Made by a program: the position numbers and the translations under genes. Shown piece after piece: positions 1 through 9,023 of a stretch of 64,000 nucleotides of DNA. The DNA comes from PKWO01 sp036561005 (GTDB taxonomy: Bacteria; Pseudomonadota; Gammaproteobacteria; Burkholderiales; Burkholderiaceae_D): NCBI GenBank assembly GCA_036561005.1, contig DATBQE010000180.1:18064-82063 (forward strand), read 5' to 3'. The notes under the pieces are model-generated. The model did not search any database, had not been told where the DNA came from, and was given only the letters and a program-made list of their open reading frames with translations. Numbering within the stretch: the first letter of the stretch is position 1; each line of letters begins with the position of its first letter.

Positions 1-381
1 CACCACGCCTTCATCCCAGCCGCGGATGACCTTGCGCTTGCCCAGTTGGAAACTGAGCGGCGTGCCGGCATCGCGACTGGAATCGAACTTGGCGCCGCGG
101 CTGCCATCGGGCTGCTGCAGCCAACCCGTGTAGTGCACGCTGACGGTATTGCCGGTTACTGCGGCCGCGCCGCTGCCGACCAGCAGATCGCGATATTGCA
201 GGCCTGAGGCGGTGGTGACCATTTCGAACGGGCTGCCCGAGGGAGCGGGCGCCGGGGCGGCAGGCGCAGATGGTGCTGCCGGCGCATCGGCCGCCAAGGC
301 AGGAAGGGCGCACAAGAAGCCGGCACACAACAGGGTGGCTGCAGTGCCGCTGGACCATATCATGCGAGAGTGCGCCATCAT
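1..381 (-). CDS. Exported FKBP-type peptidyl-prolyl isomerase (partial)
   Basis: The reading frame is open from the ATG at 381 to the window edge (127 codons), so the C-terminus is missing. The N-terminus has a hydrophobic stretch ending in LPALAAD, which reads as a signal peptide, followed by an Ala/Pro-rich linker. From about residue 55 it matches the FKBP fold: VTTASGLQYRDL, VSVHYTGWL, GAKFDSS and VIRGWDEGV. FKBPs catalyse cis-trans isomerisation of X-Pro bonds during folding; this copy would act in the periplasm. Its start codon overlaps the stop of the upstream cytosolic FKBP gene (ATGA), so the two are probably translationally coupled. A start at the second ATG (378) is also possible. 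Confidence 0.85.
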   Translation of the reverse strand, partial: MMAHSRMIWSSGTAATLLCAGFLCALPALAADAPAAPSAPAAPAPAPSGSPFEMVTTASGLQYRDLLVGSGAAAVTGNTVSVHYTGWLQQPDGSRGAKFDSSRDAGTPLSFQLGKRKVIRGWDEGVV

Positions 382-734
382 ACAGCCAGCAATTCCACTT
401 CGAAAATCAGGGTCGCGTTCGGTGGAATGACACCACCGGCGCCGCGCGCGCCATAGCCAAGTGTGGAGGGGATGGTCAGCTTGCGTGCGCCGCCGACCTT
501 CATGCCTTGCACGCCCTCGTCCCAGCCCTTGATGACATGGCCGGCGCCGAGCGGGAAATCGAATGGTTCGTTGCGGTCCTTGCTGGAATCGAATTTCTTG
601 CCGGCGCTGCCGTCGGCGTTTTGCAGCCAACCCGTGTAGTGAACCGTGACGTGCGTGCCTGCAACGGCTTCTGCACCTTCTCCAACAGTGATTTCTTCGA
701 ATTGCAGTCCAGACGCTGTAGTAACGGTCGACAT
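378..734 (-). CDS. Cytosolic FKBP-type peptidyl-prolyl cis-trans isomerase
   Basis: This 118-residue protein is a single complete FKBP domain without a signal peptide. Family motifs are clear: VTTASGLQFEEI at the start, VTVHYTGWL, KKFDSS, HVIKGWDEGVQGMKVGG, and GYGARGAG followed by IPPNATLIFEVELL at the end. The length is usual for small single-domain bacterial FKBPs. It should speed proline isomerisation in cytoplasmic proteins. Its stop codon overlaps the start of a second, exported FKBP, so the locus encodes a cytosolic/periplasmic pair, most likely from a duplication. Confidence 0.93.
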   Translation of the reverse strand: MSTVTTASGLQFEEITVGEGAEAVAGTHVTVHYTGWLQNADGSAGKKFDSSKDRNEPFDFPLGAGHVIKGWDEGVQGMKVGGARKLTIPSTLGYGARGAGGVIPPNATLIFEVELLAV

Positions 735-853
735 GGGTTTTTCCTTAAAAAGGGATGGTGAAGGCGGAGATTGTAACAGTTAGATCGCCAGTTGCAGCAA
801 GCACGGACGGCGAAAGGGAAGCTCGCAGGGGGCGATATTCGAAAAAAAAGGTC

Positions 854-881
854 AAAAAAAAGCCGACCCTTTCGGGTCGGC
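854..881 (-). terminator. Rho-independent terminator of the chitinase gene
   Basis: Read on the minus strand, an 8-9 bp GC-rich stem (GCCGACCC / GGGTCGGC, loop GAAA) at 862-881 is followed by a run of T residues at 854-861. It lies about 30 bp after the chitinase stop codon. Confidence 0.88.
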
Positions 882-907
882 AAGTCGTTTCAGGAACACA
901 CGATAAA

Positions 908-2530
908 TCAGAGGCCGAGATCCTTGATAAACTCGTTGTCAAAGCTCAAGCCGGTGTCGCGGTCGAACGACCAGTAGTGCAGGCCGGCGATACCGTTGGC
1001 CTTGGCCCATGCCGACAGGGTGTCGGTATCGGCAAGGGTGAATGTTTCGCCGCCGGTGTCGTTCGGACCGCTCATCGGGGTCAGCTCGATCTGGCTATAC
1101 GGAAGCTTGTAGTAGCCATGGAAGTCCATCGCAGCCTGGATCGCCGATTGGCCCATCTGGCAAGCGCCGCCGCTGATCACGCAGTTGGCAGCCGTTGCGC
1201 CGCCGTAGTCCATGGTCATCAGGTTGACGTAGTAGTTCTTCAAGCCGGCCGACTGGATTGCACTCATGACCATGATACCCATCGAGCCGAGCGGATTCGG
1301 CGAACCGGTTCCCATGTCGACCGCCGTGCTCGAGCCGCTTTTGCTGGTGGCCAGGGTGGCGATGGTGAACGAGAAGCGCAGGTTCGGGTGGGTAACCTGA
1401 GCGGCCGCGACGCGCGCCACCAGATTATTGATGTCGGACTGGCTTTGGCCGGCTTCGATGTCGAAGTCGACGCCGATCATGGCCGACGAGTTGTACAGGT
1501 TCAGGAAGGAAGTGAAGCCTGCATCCGACGTACAGGTGAACGACCCTGCCGCGCCGCCGGTTGAGATGATGTATTGCTTGCCGGCCGAAACAAAGGCAGA
1601 AACGTTGGCCGAGGCGAACGTGGAAGCCGTCATGCCGCCCCAGTTTTCCGATCCGCAGGCGCCTGTTGCAAAGGCCCAGGTCAATACCTTGTTATGCGAA
1701 GGCATGGCCGTGGTGATCGGTTGCGTCGAGCCACCGGCCGTGCTTTGCATTGCATCGGTATTCCAATTGGTGCTGACGGTGATGTCCTTGTACGGGCTGA
1801 ACACGAAACTCGGTGTCGGCGTGGGCGTCGGTGTAGGCGTTGGGGTCGGCGTCGGTGTTGGCGTTGGCGTCGGAGTAGGTGTCGGCGTTGGTGTAGGCGT
1901 TGGTGTAGGCGTGCCGCCACATGCTGCCGCAGTCACTTGGGTCCAGGCAGAAGTCCAGGCCGAGCCGGTTCCCGGCGCATAGTACGACGATGCGGTCGAC
2001 GAGCACCAGCCCGGTACCGTACATTGATAGTAGCCGCCTGCATTGGTGACGACCTGGTTCAACACATAGGCGTGACCGGCAACATAGGCTGCGCAACCCG
2101 GAGTAGGTGTCGGGGTTGGTGTCGGAGTTGGTGTAGGAGTCGGTGTTGGTGTAGGAGTCGGCGTCGGTGTAGGAGTCGGCGTCGGTGTAGGAGTTGGGGT
2201 TGGGGTTGGCGTCGGTGTTGGGGTCGAGCCGCAGGAACCGTTCGCGGTCCAGGGCTGGCCGCTACCTGCTGCGCCGCTGCTGGTCGATGGATTGTTGCCC
2301 TGCGTCCACCAGTTTGCCGTGTAGTTCACGCCGTTGTAGCTGACCGTTGCGCCGCCGTTGTAGGCCGTGGTCGCATTCCACGCGGCGTAGCATGTGGCTG
2401 CCGCTTTGACATTGCGTGTCAATTGCTTGGAGCTTGCGTTGAGCGAATCGCTCGAGCTGCCACCGCCGCAACCTGCCAGCATGCTGCCGACCAGACCCAG
2501 CACCAGAGTACTTGCAATCTTTGTTTTCAT
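908..2530 (-). CDS. GH18 chitinase, lipoprotein with two chitin-binding modules
   Basis: A 540-residue protein starting at the ATG at 2530, preceded by AGGAGAG. A longer upstream reading exists but lacks a signal sequence. Residues 1-20 form a lipoprotein signal with lipobox LAGC. Next comes a CBM5/12-like chitin-binding module (about 45-100, WNATTAYNGG, ANWWTQGNNP), a linker of about 21 Thr-Pro pairs, a second module (about 145-205, GHAYVLNQVV, AWTQV), a second linker of about 17 Thr-Pro pairs, and a GH18 catalytic domain. The catalytic strand reads IGVDFDIE: the acid Glu and two Asp are kept, while the first Asp of the usual DxxDxDxE is Ile. It should hydrolyse chitin at or outside the outer membrane. 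Confidence 0.9.
   Translation of the reverse strand: MKTKIASTLVLGLVGSMLAGCGGGSSSDSLNASSKQLTRNVKAAATCYAAWNATTAYNGGATVSYNGVNYTANWWTQGNNPSTSSGAAGSGQPWTANGSCGSTPTPTPTPTPTPTPTPTPTPTPTPTPTPTPTPTPTPTPTPTPGCAAYVAGHAYVLNQVVTNAGGYYQCTVPGWCSSTASSYYAPGTGSAWTSAWTQVTAAACGGTPTPTPTPTPTPTPTPTPTPTPTPTPTPTPTPTPSFVFSPYKDITVSTNWNTDAMQSTAGGSTQPITTAMPSHNKVLTWAFATGACGSENWGGMTASTFASANVSAFVSAGKQYIISTGGAAGSFTCTSDAGFTSFLNLYNSSAMIGVDFDIEAGQSQSDINNLVARVAAAQVTHPNLRFSFTIATLATSKSGSSTAVDMGTGSPNPLGSMGIMVMSAIQSAGLKNYYVNLMTMDYGGATAANCVISGGACQMGQSAIQAAMDFHGYYKLPYSQIELTPMSGPNDTGGETFTLADTDTLSAWAKANGIAGLHYWSFDRDTGLSFDNEFIKDLGL
1811..1914 (-). repeat. Thr-Pro linker repeat, second chitinase linker
   Basis: A run of near-identical 6-bp units (GGCGTC/GGTGTA variants on the plus strand) encodes about 17 Thr-Pro pairs between the second carbohydrate-binding module and the GH18 domain. 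Third-position changes interrupt perfect identity. Confidence 0.85.
2098..2226 (-). repeat. Thr-Pro linker repeat, first chitinase linker
   Basis: About 21 six-base units encode Thr-Pro pairs joining the two chitin-binding modules. The tract has the same composition as the second linker, so unequal recombination between the two could delete the second binding module. Confidence 0.85.
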
Positions 2531-3218
2531 GTATCTCTCCTCGAAGTTATGATGTCGTGTGAGGAACCGGTCGAGCAGAGGGAGATGAAACAGGCCGATT
2601 GCGCGATGTTTGTCGCTGACAATCAGTTTGCTGCAGTGTCGTTGCGCAAGAATGGTTCGCCAGGCCAGGTTTGTCATCCTGTTACCTCATCCTTCCGCCG
2701 CGACCTGCAGCCCTTCCTCCCTTTGGTCTACAAGCGCCTCGCCTTGCTTTTTTATTTTGTAGCCAGCTGCATGTCATTCAGTCCACAGCTGGGATGAAGA
2801 ATGGATTCGCAGCAACTCATCGTCAAGTGGTTTTATAAAACACCTATTAATTTAATACCACTTAAATGCTGCATTATAAATTTCTGCCGCATTGGGGCGC
2901 GGTGCGGGGATTGAGACCGATTCGCTTATGTTCCATATTTGCCTATAACATAAAGTGAAATTTACACAAGCGGCAACGGCGATTTTGCAGCGCACAAGGC
3001 GGGCCTGGATTTTCATGGCAAAATGCCAAGTGGTATGGTCTTACTTAGAGACCACTTTTGTCAAATGCACATGTGGTCTTAGGGTGGTCTTTGCTCGCGC
3101 GACTCGATTGCGCTTCGCGTGCGAATTTTTCGCCACAGCGTAGAATGCGCTTTTCCTCCACCCTGGATTCGCACATGTTTGTTCTCCGCAATTTGCGCTT
3201 GAGCAATGCCCCCACACC
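2531..3218. other. Divergent intergenic region between chitinase and EI24 gene
   Basis: This 688-bp region has no convincing gene. It contains a strongly AT-rich stretch at about 2831-2890 (likely promoter area) and, nearer the rightward gene, the inverted and direct repeats listed at 3016-3091. A 62-codon frame starting at 2955 has no recognisable similarity and is not called. Confidence 0.6.
3016..3091. promoter_or_regulatory. Candidate operator cluster (TGGTCTT repeats)
   Basis: The palindrome TGGCA-aaa-TGCCA (about 3016-3028) adjoins AAGTGGT (3028-3034), which pairs with ACCACTT (3051-3057). The motif TGGTCTT occurs three times in direct orientation (about 3036, 3074 and 3085), and its inverse AGACCA lies at 3049. 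Such spaced half-sites look like binding sites of a dimeric regulator. The regulator is not identifiable; GGTC/GACC half-sites occur among GntR-family operators. Confidence 0.4.
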
Positions 3219-4064
3219 ATGAAGGCCCTGTTGTTTTCCTTCGGCAGGGCAGTGGCATCGCAGATGCATCCGCGCATGCTGCTGTTGACCCTTTTGCCAT
3301 TTGGCTGTGCCACCTTGCTCTGGGGCTTCTTGCTGTGGTTGGGGTTGCAGCCGCTCATCGACATCATTGGGCGCTACTTCGCCCAGCACGACACCTTCGC
3401 CGTAAGCGGAAAATGGCTTGCCTTCATGGGCCTCGCGGCGCTCAAGACACTGATCGTTCCATTGATCGCCATGTGGCTGTTGCTGCCGCTGATGCTCGTT
3501 ACCGCATTGATCTTTGTCGGGCTTATGGCAATGCCGGCCATCGTGCGCCACGTCGGCAGGCACTATCATCCGGCGCTGGAGCGGCGCCACGGCGGCAATC
3601 TCCTGACCTTGCTGTGGGTTACCGTGAGCTCACTGTCCATCTTCGTCATACTGTGGATCGTCACCCTGCCTTTGTGTGCATTGCCGGTCGTCGGATTCGC
3701 CATCCAGCCGCTGCTTTGGGGCTGGCTGACATGCCGCCTGATTGCCAGCGAAGTTTTGGCAGTCTATGCCGACAAGGCCGAGTGCGTCGAACTGATGCGC
3801 AAGCATCGCTGGCATTTGCTGGCAATCGGCACGCTGTGTGGCGCAATGGGCGTGGCACCTTCGTTGTTGTGGATGGGCGGCGTTGCGGCTGTCGTTCTGT
3901 TTCCGTTCTTTGCAGCATTGTCCATCTGGCTGTATGTTCTGGTGTTCACGTTTTCCGGCCTGTGGTTTGCGCACTACGGCTTGACGGCAATTACCGCCTA
4001 TCGCGTCGGTCGGTCCCTGGATGCTGAAATTGTTGTTGAAGAAATGGTGACGCCGCGCGACTGA
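3219..4064 (+). CDS. EI24-domain (CysZ-like) inner-membrane protein
   Basis: A 281-residue polytopic membrane protein. Hydrophobic segments occur at about residues 22-45, 70-105, 125-165, 195-215 and 225-260, with the family-typical opening MKALLFSFGRA. The length and segment pattern match the EI24 domain family (PF07264), which includes the sulfate permease CysZ. Transport of sulfate has not been shown for this subfamily, so substrate assignment would be speculative. The gene stands alone between a divergent region on its left and a DUF349 gene on its right. Confidence 0.75.
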   Translation: MKALLFSFGRAVASQMHPRMLLLTLLPFGCATLLWGFLLWLGLQPLIDIIGRYFAQHDTFAVSGKWLAFMGLAALKTLIVPLIAMWLLLPLMLVTALIFVGLMAMPAIVRHVGRHYHPALERRHGGNLLTLLWVTVSSLSIFVILWIVTLPLCALPVVGFAIQPLLWGWLTCRLIASEVLAVYADKAECVELMRKHRWHLLAIGTLCGAMGVAPSLLWMGGVAAVVLFPFFAALSIWLYVLVFTFSGLWFAHYGLTAITAYRVGRSLDAEIVVEEMVTPRD

Positions 4065-4142
4065 ATTGTGGGCAAATCTGCTTAATTTCGGTTATGTGCC
4101 GTCGGACTTGCTATGATGCTGTTTTACTGGATTGATTGATTT

Positions 4143-6710
4143 ATGTTTGACTATTTGTTCAAGAAGCCGACCGAGACTGATGCCATGCCAGGCGCCACGC
4201 AAAAAACCTCCAATAAACCATCTGATCAGTCAGATGCGCAAATTGCCGCTCGTCGCGACAAGGAACAGGCACTGCAGCAGGCGCAGGCGCTGAGCGCGGA
4301 GGAGTTGCAAGCTGTTGAATTTATCCTGAGCTGCCAATTCGCCGATGCGCGTCTGATTGCCGCTCAGCATGTGCATACCAAACCCATGCTCGAACGCGTG
4401 CTGCCCGCCATGCGCAATGCCGACCGGCGCGTCGCCAAGCTGATACAGGGCCGGCTCGATGCCTTGGTGGCCGAGCAGCAAGGCCGTGAGCAAGCGCAGA
4501 TTTGTATTGAGCAGGCGCAACGCTTGAGCGAAGAAGCACATTTGTTGCCCAATCAGGTTGTCGACCTCGACCATGCGTGGAAACTTGTCAAGGCGCCGCA
4601 GGAAAGTCTGCAAGCTGCATTCGATGCCGTGCGCGCCATTTTGCGCGACAAGCTGGAAAAGCAGGCCGATTTGCAACATCAGATCATCCATCGCACGGCG
4701 ATGCTGCGCGACCTGTCGCTTCGTGCGGCCGATATGGACGAGCAGGAATTGACCACAATTCTCGACCAGGTCGAACAAGAGGTTGCGCAATACCTCGCGG
4801 CTCCGGAGGCAGCGGCCTTGCCGAAGAACCTGCTGAGCGATTTCTCCGCGCAGCATCGCCAATGCAAGACCTTGCTCGCATCACTGGGCGAGACCAAGCT
4901 GGCATTGCAGGCGCGCGAAGCCTTGCTCGCAACATGGGAACAGGAGCGCCCGACTCTCAAGCTGGACAGCGTGCGCGCGCAGTGGCAGGCAGCGCCGGCA
5001 TTGCCGCTCGGCGCGCCAGGCGAGGCTGCATTGCAGCTGCGCTTCGAAGCGCTGGTGCACGAATTGACCGAGATGCAAAAATCGAGCAGGCAGGAAGCCA
5101 AGACCGCTCGCGAGGCGTCGCAAGCGGCATCGCAGGCTGCGCGCACACAACTCGGCGAGACCCTCGACGCGATCGAGAAAGCCTTGCGCGAAGGCGCCGT
5201 GCGCACCGCGCTCGACCTGGAAAAGCAGGTCCGTGCGCAGGAAGCGCAAAAAATACGCATTAGCGCGGACGATGCGGCGCATCTCGCGCGCCTGCGCGGG
5301 GAACTCAAGAGCCTGCAAGGCTGGGCCAAATGGGGCGGCAACATTTCGCGCGAGGAATTGTTGAAAGCGGCTGAAGATTTGGCCGGCAAGACGATTCCGG
5401 TTACGGAACTGGCCAAAAAAGTCGGCGGGTTGCGCGAACACTGGAAGTCGCTCGACGTGTCGGCCGGGCCGGCAGGCAAGGAGATGTGGGAGCGTTTCGA
5501 CGCCGCCTGTACGACGGCTTATGCGCCGGCGGCGGCGCATTTCAAGAAACTGTCCGATGAACGGCATGCCAACCAGAAAGCGGCGGAAACCTTGCTCGGC
5601 GAGGTCCGGCAGTACGCACAAGCGGCCGATGCGCAAGCAGAGGCGCGCGACTGGAAGGCGATAGCCGCCTTTTGTACGCGCACCGAACAGGCCTGGCACC
5701 GTATCGGCGTCATCGAGCGCAAGGAAAAGAAGCGCCTCGACCAGGAATTCAAGCAGGCCATGCAGGCCCTGCGTGAACCTCTTTCCGCCCAGCAGGGACA
5801 GGAAGCCCAGGTGCGCAAGGACTTGATCGCAGAAGTTGAAGCCCTCAACGCAGCAGACCGTTCGACCTTGGACAAGGTCAAAGCATTGCAGGAGCGCTGG
5901 CAACAGCGCGCCAAGGCGCTACCGCTGGAACGTAAGCAAGAGCAAGCCTTGTGGCAACAATTCCGCGCTGCCTGCGACGGTTTGTTTGCCCGGCGCAAGG
6001 AATTTGCCGCCGGCGCCGATGCCGAGCGCAAGCAGCATATGGCCGACAAGGAAGCCTTGTGCGCCGCACTTGAAGCGGCAGAAGGGGATACGGTTGCCGC
6101 GATCTCCAAATTACTGCGCGAGGCCAAGGAACAATGGAGCAAGATCGGCCAGGTCCCGCGTGCATTGGAACAGCGCATAGAAGGGCGCTTCCACGCCGCC
6201 ACGGGTGCCTTGCAAAAGCGTCTTGACGAGGCCAAGCGCAAGGTGCAACAGGCCGAGCAGGGCGCCTTGTACGAGAAATTGCGCCACTGCCAAGCGATCG
6301 AGCAGGCGCTGGTCGGCGGCAGCGCAGAAACACCGGTAACACTGGAACAGTGGCAGGCCATTCCGCCGTTGGCCAGCGATATCGAACGTGTATTGCGCAA
6401 ACGTTTCGATTCGGCGTTACTTGCCCTGCAAAACAAGGATCAGCGCTACGCGTCCGAACTGGAAAAAAATCGCCCCGTTTTGCTGCAAAGCCTGTTGCGC
6501 TACGAAATTGTGGCCGGTCTCGAAAGTCCGCCGGAGTTGTCGCGCGAACGCCTGCAAATGCAGGTCGCCGTGTTGCAGTCGACACTGAAGATGGGATCGA
6601 GCAACAACAAGCATGACGCCTTGCTCGATTTGTGCAAGCTGCCGGCACTCGCAGATGAAGCGGCAGGCAAGCGCTTGCAGGCATTGTTGGGCAAACTCAA
6701 CCGGGCCTGA
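4143..6710 (+). CDS. Large coiled-coil DUF349 protein
   Basis: An 855-residue, highly charged, Ala/Gln/Glu/Arg/Lys-rich protein with no signal peptide or membrane segment, predicted to be nearly all alpha-helix. From about residue 420 onward it carries repeating units with a Trp followed by aromatic and basic positions (LREHWKSLD, AWHRIG, LQERWQQ and AKEQWSKIG), the pattern of DUF349 repeats (PF03993). The molecular role is not established. In Burkholderiales this gene commonly appears as a single long protein as it does here. The N-terminal 60 residues are polar and low-complexity. Confidence 0.82.
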   Translation: MFDYLFKKPTETDAMPGATQKTSNKPSDQSDAQIAARRDKEQALQQAQALSAEELQAVEFILSCQFADARLIAAQHVHTKPMLERVLPAMRNADRRVAKLIQGRLDALVAEQQGREQAQICIEQAQRLSEEAHLLPNQVVDLDHAWKLVKAPQESLQAAFDAVRAILRDKLEKQADLQHQIIHRTAMLRDLSLRAADMDEQELTTILDQVEQEVAQYLAAPEAAALPKNLLSDFSAQHRQCKTLLASLGETKLALQAREALLATWEQERPTLKLDSVRAQWQAAPALPLGAPGEAALQLRFEALVHELTEMQKSSRQEAKTAREASQAASQAARTQLGETLDAIEKALREGAVRTALDLEKQVRAQEAQKIRISADDAAHLARLRGELKSLQGWAKWGGNISREELLKAAEDLAGKTIPVTELAKKVGGLREHWKSLDVSAGPAGKEMWERFDAACTTAYAPAAAHFKKLSDERHANQKAAETLLGEVRQYAQAADAQAEARDWKAIAAFCTRTEQAWHRIGVIERKEKKRLDQEFKQAMQALREPLSAQQGQEAQVRKDLIAEVEALNAADRSTLDKVKALQERWQQRAKALPLERKQEQALWQQFRAACDGLFARRKEFAAGADAERKQHMADKEALCAALEAAEGDTVAAISKLLREAKEQWSKIGQVPRALEQRIEGRFHAATGALQKRLDEAKRKVQQAEQGALYEKLRHCQAIEQALVGGSAETPVTLEQWQAIPPLASDIERVLRKRFDSALLALQNKDQRYASELEKNRPVLLQSLLRYEIVAGLESPPELSRERLQMQVAVLQSTLKMGSSNNKHDALLDLCKLPALADEAAGKRLQALLGKLNRA

Positions 6711-6904
6711 GCCTTTACATTTTTGCGCCGCGTATCGCCCAATCAATGGCTTTATGCGGTTTTAGCATCTTCGGAATTGTTTTGCTGGGTGCTAATCAGC
6801 CTTGCCAAGGCTTCCCGGGCGTTGGTCTGGCGGTGTGGCTATAGGGTTTTTCTGCCGCATCGAGCTGGCGAACATAAGATGGGGCATGCGGTTCTCGGTC
6901 CTGC

Positions 6905-7642
6905 TCAGGCCCCGTCGCGGCTTGCATCGGAGGCCGAGCTTTCTCTCACCAGTTCCACTGGTGTCGGGTCCCTGGCAGGATCGTTGATCTGCAACGCTGC
7001 AACGATGGCATCGATTCCTCTTGCCTGCATCTCTTTGTCGGGAATATCGGCATAACGCACGCCCTCGGCCAGCATCAGCACCTCAAGACGCCAGGAGCCG
7101 TCGGGCATGCGGTTGCGTACGTAGCCTTTGTCCAGCAATTGATACAGGCGCGCGATACCTTTGAGTTGGGCGGCTTTGGCTTGCATGTGAGGTAGCAGCC
7201 ATTTCTTACGACTGTAGACGACGGCCAGCATGGCGGCCTCGTAGACGACGGCATCCTTGTCGCTCACAGCGGCGACCAGGATGTCATCCAGAACGGCGTT
7301 GTCGGTCTTGCCCCATTTGAGAACGGCAAGCGCGCTCAAGCGCGCCTTGGCTTTTTTTCCGTGGAACAGCGCGAGCAGCAGCACATCCACATTCAGCCCG
7401 CGCCCCTGCATGCCCACGATGAGCTCGATGGTATTGCCGCGCACGATGTTGGATGCATTGCCCGCACCTTCCGTTATAAGGGCCAGCCGCAACGTGTCGA
7501 GCCGGCCCTGGGCAATGGCGGCGTCACAGGCGTCGGCGATGGCACGTACTTTGTCGAACGCCGCGACCTCACCGGCGCGGATGTTTTTTCCGGCGAGCCA
7601 GTTGTCGATTCCAGCACGCAGTCCTTGTATATTGTCGTCCAT
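6905..7642 (-). CDS. Conserved-looking hypothetical helical protein
   Basis: A 245-residue soluble protein that I do not recognise. It has no signal peptide or membrane segment. The middle (about residues 45-170) alternates short amphipathic helices (LRLALITEG, RLSALAVLKWG, AVVYEAAMLAVVYSR), which could be a HEAT-like helical-repeat scaffold; this is inference from pattern only. It is convergent with the DUF349 gene. Base composition and codon use look like its neighbours, so there is no sign of recent transfer. Confidence 0.65.
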   Translation of the reverse strand: MDDNIQGLRAGIDNWLAGKNIRAGEVAAFDKVRAIADACDAAIAQGRLDTLRLALITEGAGNASNIVRGNTIELIVGMQGRGLNVDVLLLALFHGKKAKARLSALAVLKWGKTDNAVLDDILVAAVSDKDAVVYEAAMLAVVYSRKKWLLPHMQAKAAQLKGIARLYQLLDKGYVRNRMPDGSWRLEVLMLAEGVRYADIPDKEMQARGIDAIVAALQINDPARDPTPVELVRESSASDASRDGA

Positions 7643-7795
7643 GAAAGCGTCAACCCATTTGCATCCGGGGCAAAATCAAGATTGCCGGTTGACCCAAGAT
7701 TACGGCATTTGAGAAGCGCGAGCAATCGACTTCAACTTGATGACATGATGCCGCCCCCGGCAACAACAGGGACCTGAACATTTGCCTGCGCAAGA

Positions 7796-8584
7796 CTATG
7801 ACTGTTTGGCGAGAAAGTCGTTGAGTTTTTTGATGATGGCGTCGTCCACGGATTTGCTGCAGTACAGGTGGCGCGGCTCGCCGACAGGCGAATCATTGAA
7901 ATGCCTGAGTACAAGCATTTTTCCTTCCGCGCCGAATTGCTTGATCTGATAGTTTGCTTCTTCAGGTGTGAACAGCGCCGCGTCGGCCATGCCGGCCAGA
8001 ACCATTTTTACTCGGCCATGGCTATCTTCCGATGGGCGCAGGATATGTGCATTTGCTTTTTGCAGCAAAGCGTCGACGTTCGCACCATACGAGTAGCCGT
8101 TACGCAGCACCAATCGGAGCGCAGGATCTGCCAGCAGACCGGCCATCGAGGTGACCGCTTGCAACTTCGAGTTGTCGCCGAGTGCCACAATGTCTTGCGG
8201 CAGGCTGTGAAATATCGGGTTGGTATACTTGCCGTTCCTGGCTCGCTCTGCGGTCCAGTACAGACCGACCGCGCAGGCCGGCTCAGCGTTGCTGTTGATC
8301 AGCGCGACCTGGCGCACCACCGGTGCTTCGAACAACGCCAGGTCCAAGCCGGCAGCCTTGAAGGCTTCCACCGCCGGCCGCCCCTCGGACCCGGTCAGCT
8401 CGCCGTTTTGCAGCAGCATGAACGGTGCACGGCTTTCGTAGTACAAGGTCAACGTGCTTGATTTGGCTAAGGATGGCGACACTGCGGCGCAGATCAGCAA
8501 GCTGGATAAAAGCCTCTTGCACAGCGAATCCAGGAAATGATGCCGCTTTCGCCCCAAGCGCATGGCGGTCACGGCGCGCACCAT
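7796..8584 (-). CDS. Periplasmic solute-binding-like protein (SBP_bac_3 fold)
   Basis: About 262 residues. A basic N-terminus is followed by a hydrophobic segment ending in SPSLAKS, a signal peptide. The mature part begins with LTLYYESRAPFML and contains a GSEGRPAVEAFKAAGLD segment, in the manner of family-3 solute-binding proteins and their stand-alone relatives. No transport genes are adjacent, so it may be an orphan binding or sensing protein. The start is uncertain: a GTG at 8590 and ATGs at 8584 and 8563 are all possible, and the signal peptide is kept with each. Confidence 0.68.
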   Translation of the reverse strand: MVRAVTAMRLGRKRHHFLDSLCKRLLSSLLICAAVSPSLAKSSTLTLYYESRAPFMLLQNGELTGSEGRPAVEAFKAAGLDLALFEAPVVRQVALINSNAEPACAVGLYWTAERARNGKYTNPIFHSLPQDIVALGDNSKLQAVTSMAGLLADPALRLVLRNGYSYGANVDALLQKANAHILRPSEDSHGRVKMVLAGMADAALFTPEEANYQIKQFGAEGKMLVLRHFNDSPVGEPRHLYCSKSVDDAIIKKLNDFLAKQS

Positions 8585-8590
8585 TGCCAC

Positions 8591-9023
8591 ATATAGTTTC
8601 TGAGCGAATTGACAACAGGTCGCTCACACCTGAAGCCGAATGCCTTGGCCATTCTCCTTGTCCCCCTTGAGTGTCGTGCAGGTTTTTTGGGCCATTCCAT
8701 GCGTTTGCCTTGCCGTCCAGCGCAAATGCGTCAGGAAAGAATGGCCACGTCTTTGAAGGCGTTATTTTCGGCGCAGTATAACTTCATGGAAAACGTGGAG
8801 ACAACCGGAATCATTTCTCAACATGGGGGTAGCTTTGCCGAGTTTCATGCGCACGCAATGGTCGCCGGCAGCGGTCTTTCGTGTCGAATGCTATGCTTTG
8901 TCCGTGCTAATTTCGACATGTTCTGCGCTCGAAATTCACGAGTGCTGTCCTGGATTCGATATCAGGATGGATCTTGGAACAAATTCTTAATGTCTCCAAT
9001 TCGAACCGAGGAGAATTGAACAG
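8591..9023. other. Intergenic region before the HNH gene
   Basis: This 433-bp region has no gene I can support. A plus-strand frame from 8609 to 9019 is open but has no recognisable motif, hydrophobic pattern or ribosome-binding site and overlaps the promoter area of the minus-strand gene. A Shine-Dalgarno-like GAGGAG at 9008-9013 serves the downstream HNH gene. Confidence 0.5.

Noticed and set aside
755..1564. Plus-strand 269-codon frame opposite the chitinase C-terminus
   Set aside because: It is antisense to the GH18 domain, includes the terminator hairpin and has no recognisable motif.
1574..2797. Plus-strand 407-codon frame opposite the chitinase
   Set aside because: It is extremely Arg/Cys/Trp-rich because it reads the Thr-Pro codons backwards, and it crosses the chitinase ribosome-binding site and promoter.
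2955..3143. Short 62-codon frame in the chitinase/EI24 gap
   Set aside because: It overlaps the operator-like repeats and has no ribosome-binding site or recognisable sequence.
8609..9019. 136-codon plus-strand frame before the HNH gene
   Set aside because: No ribosome-binding site, motif or composition supporting a protein; it covers the promoter area of the minus-strand binding-protein gene.
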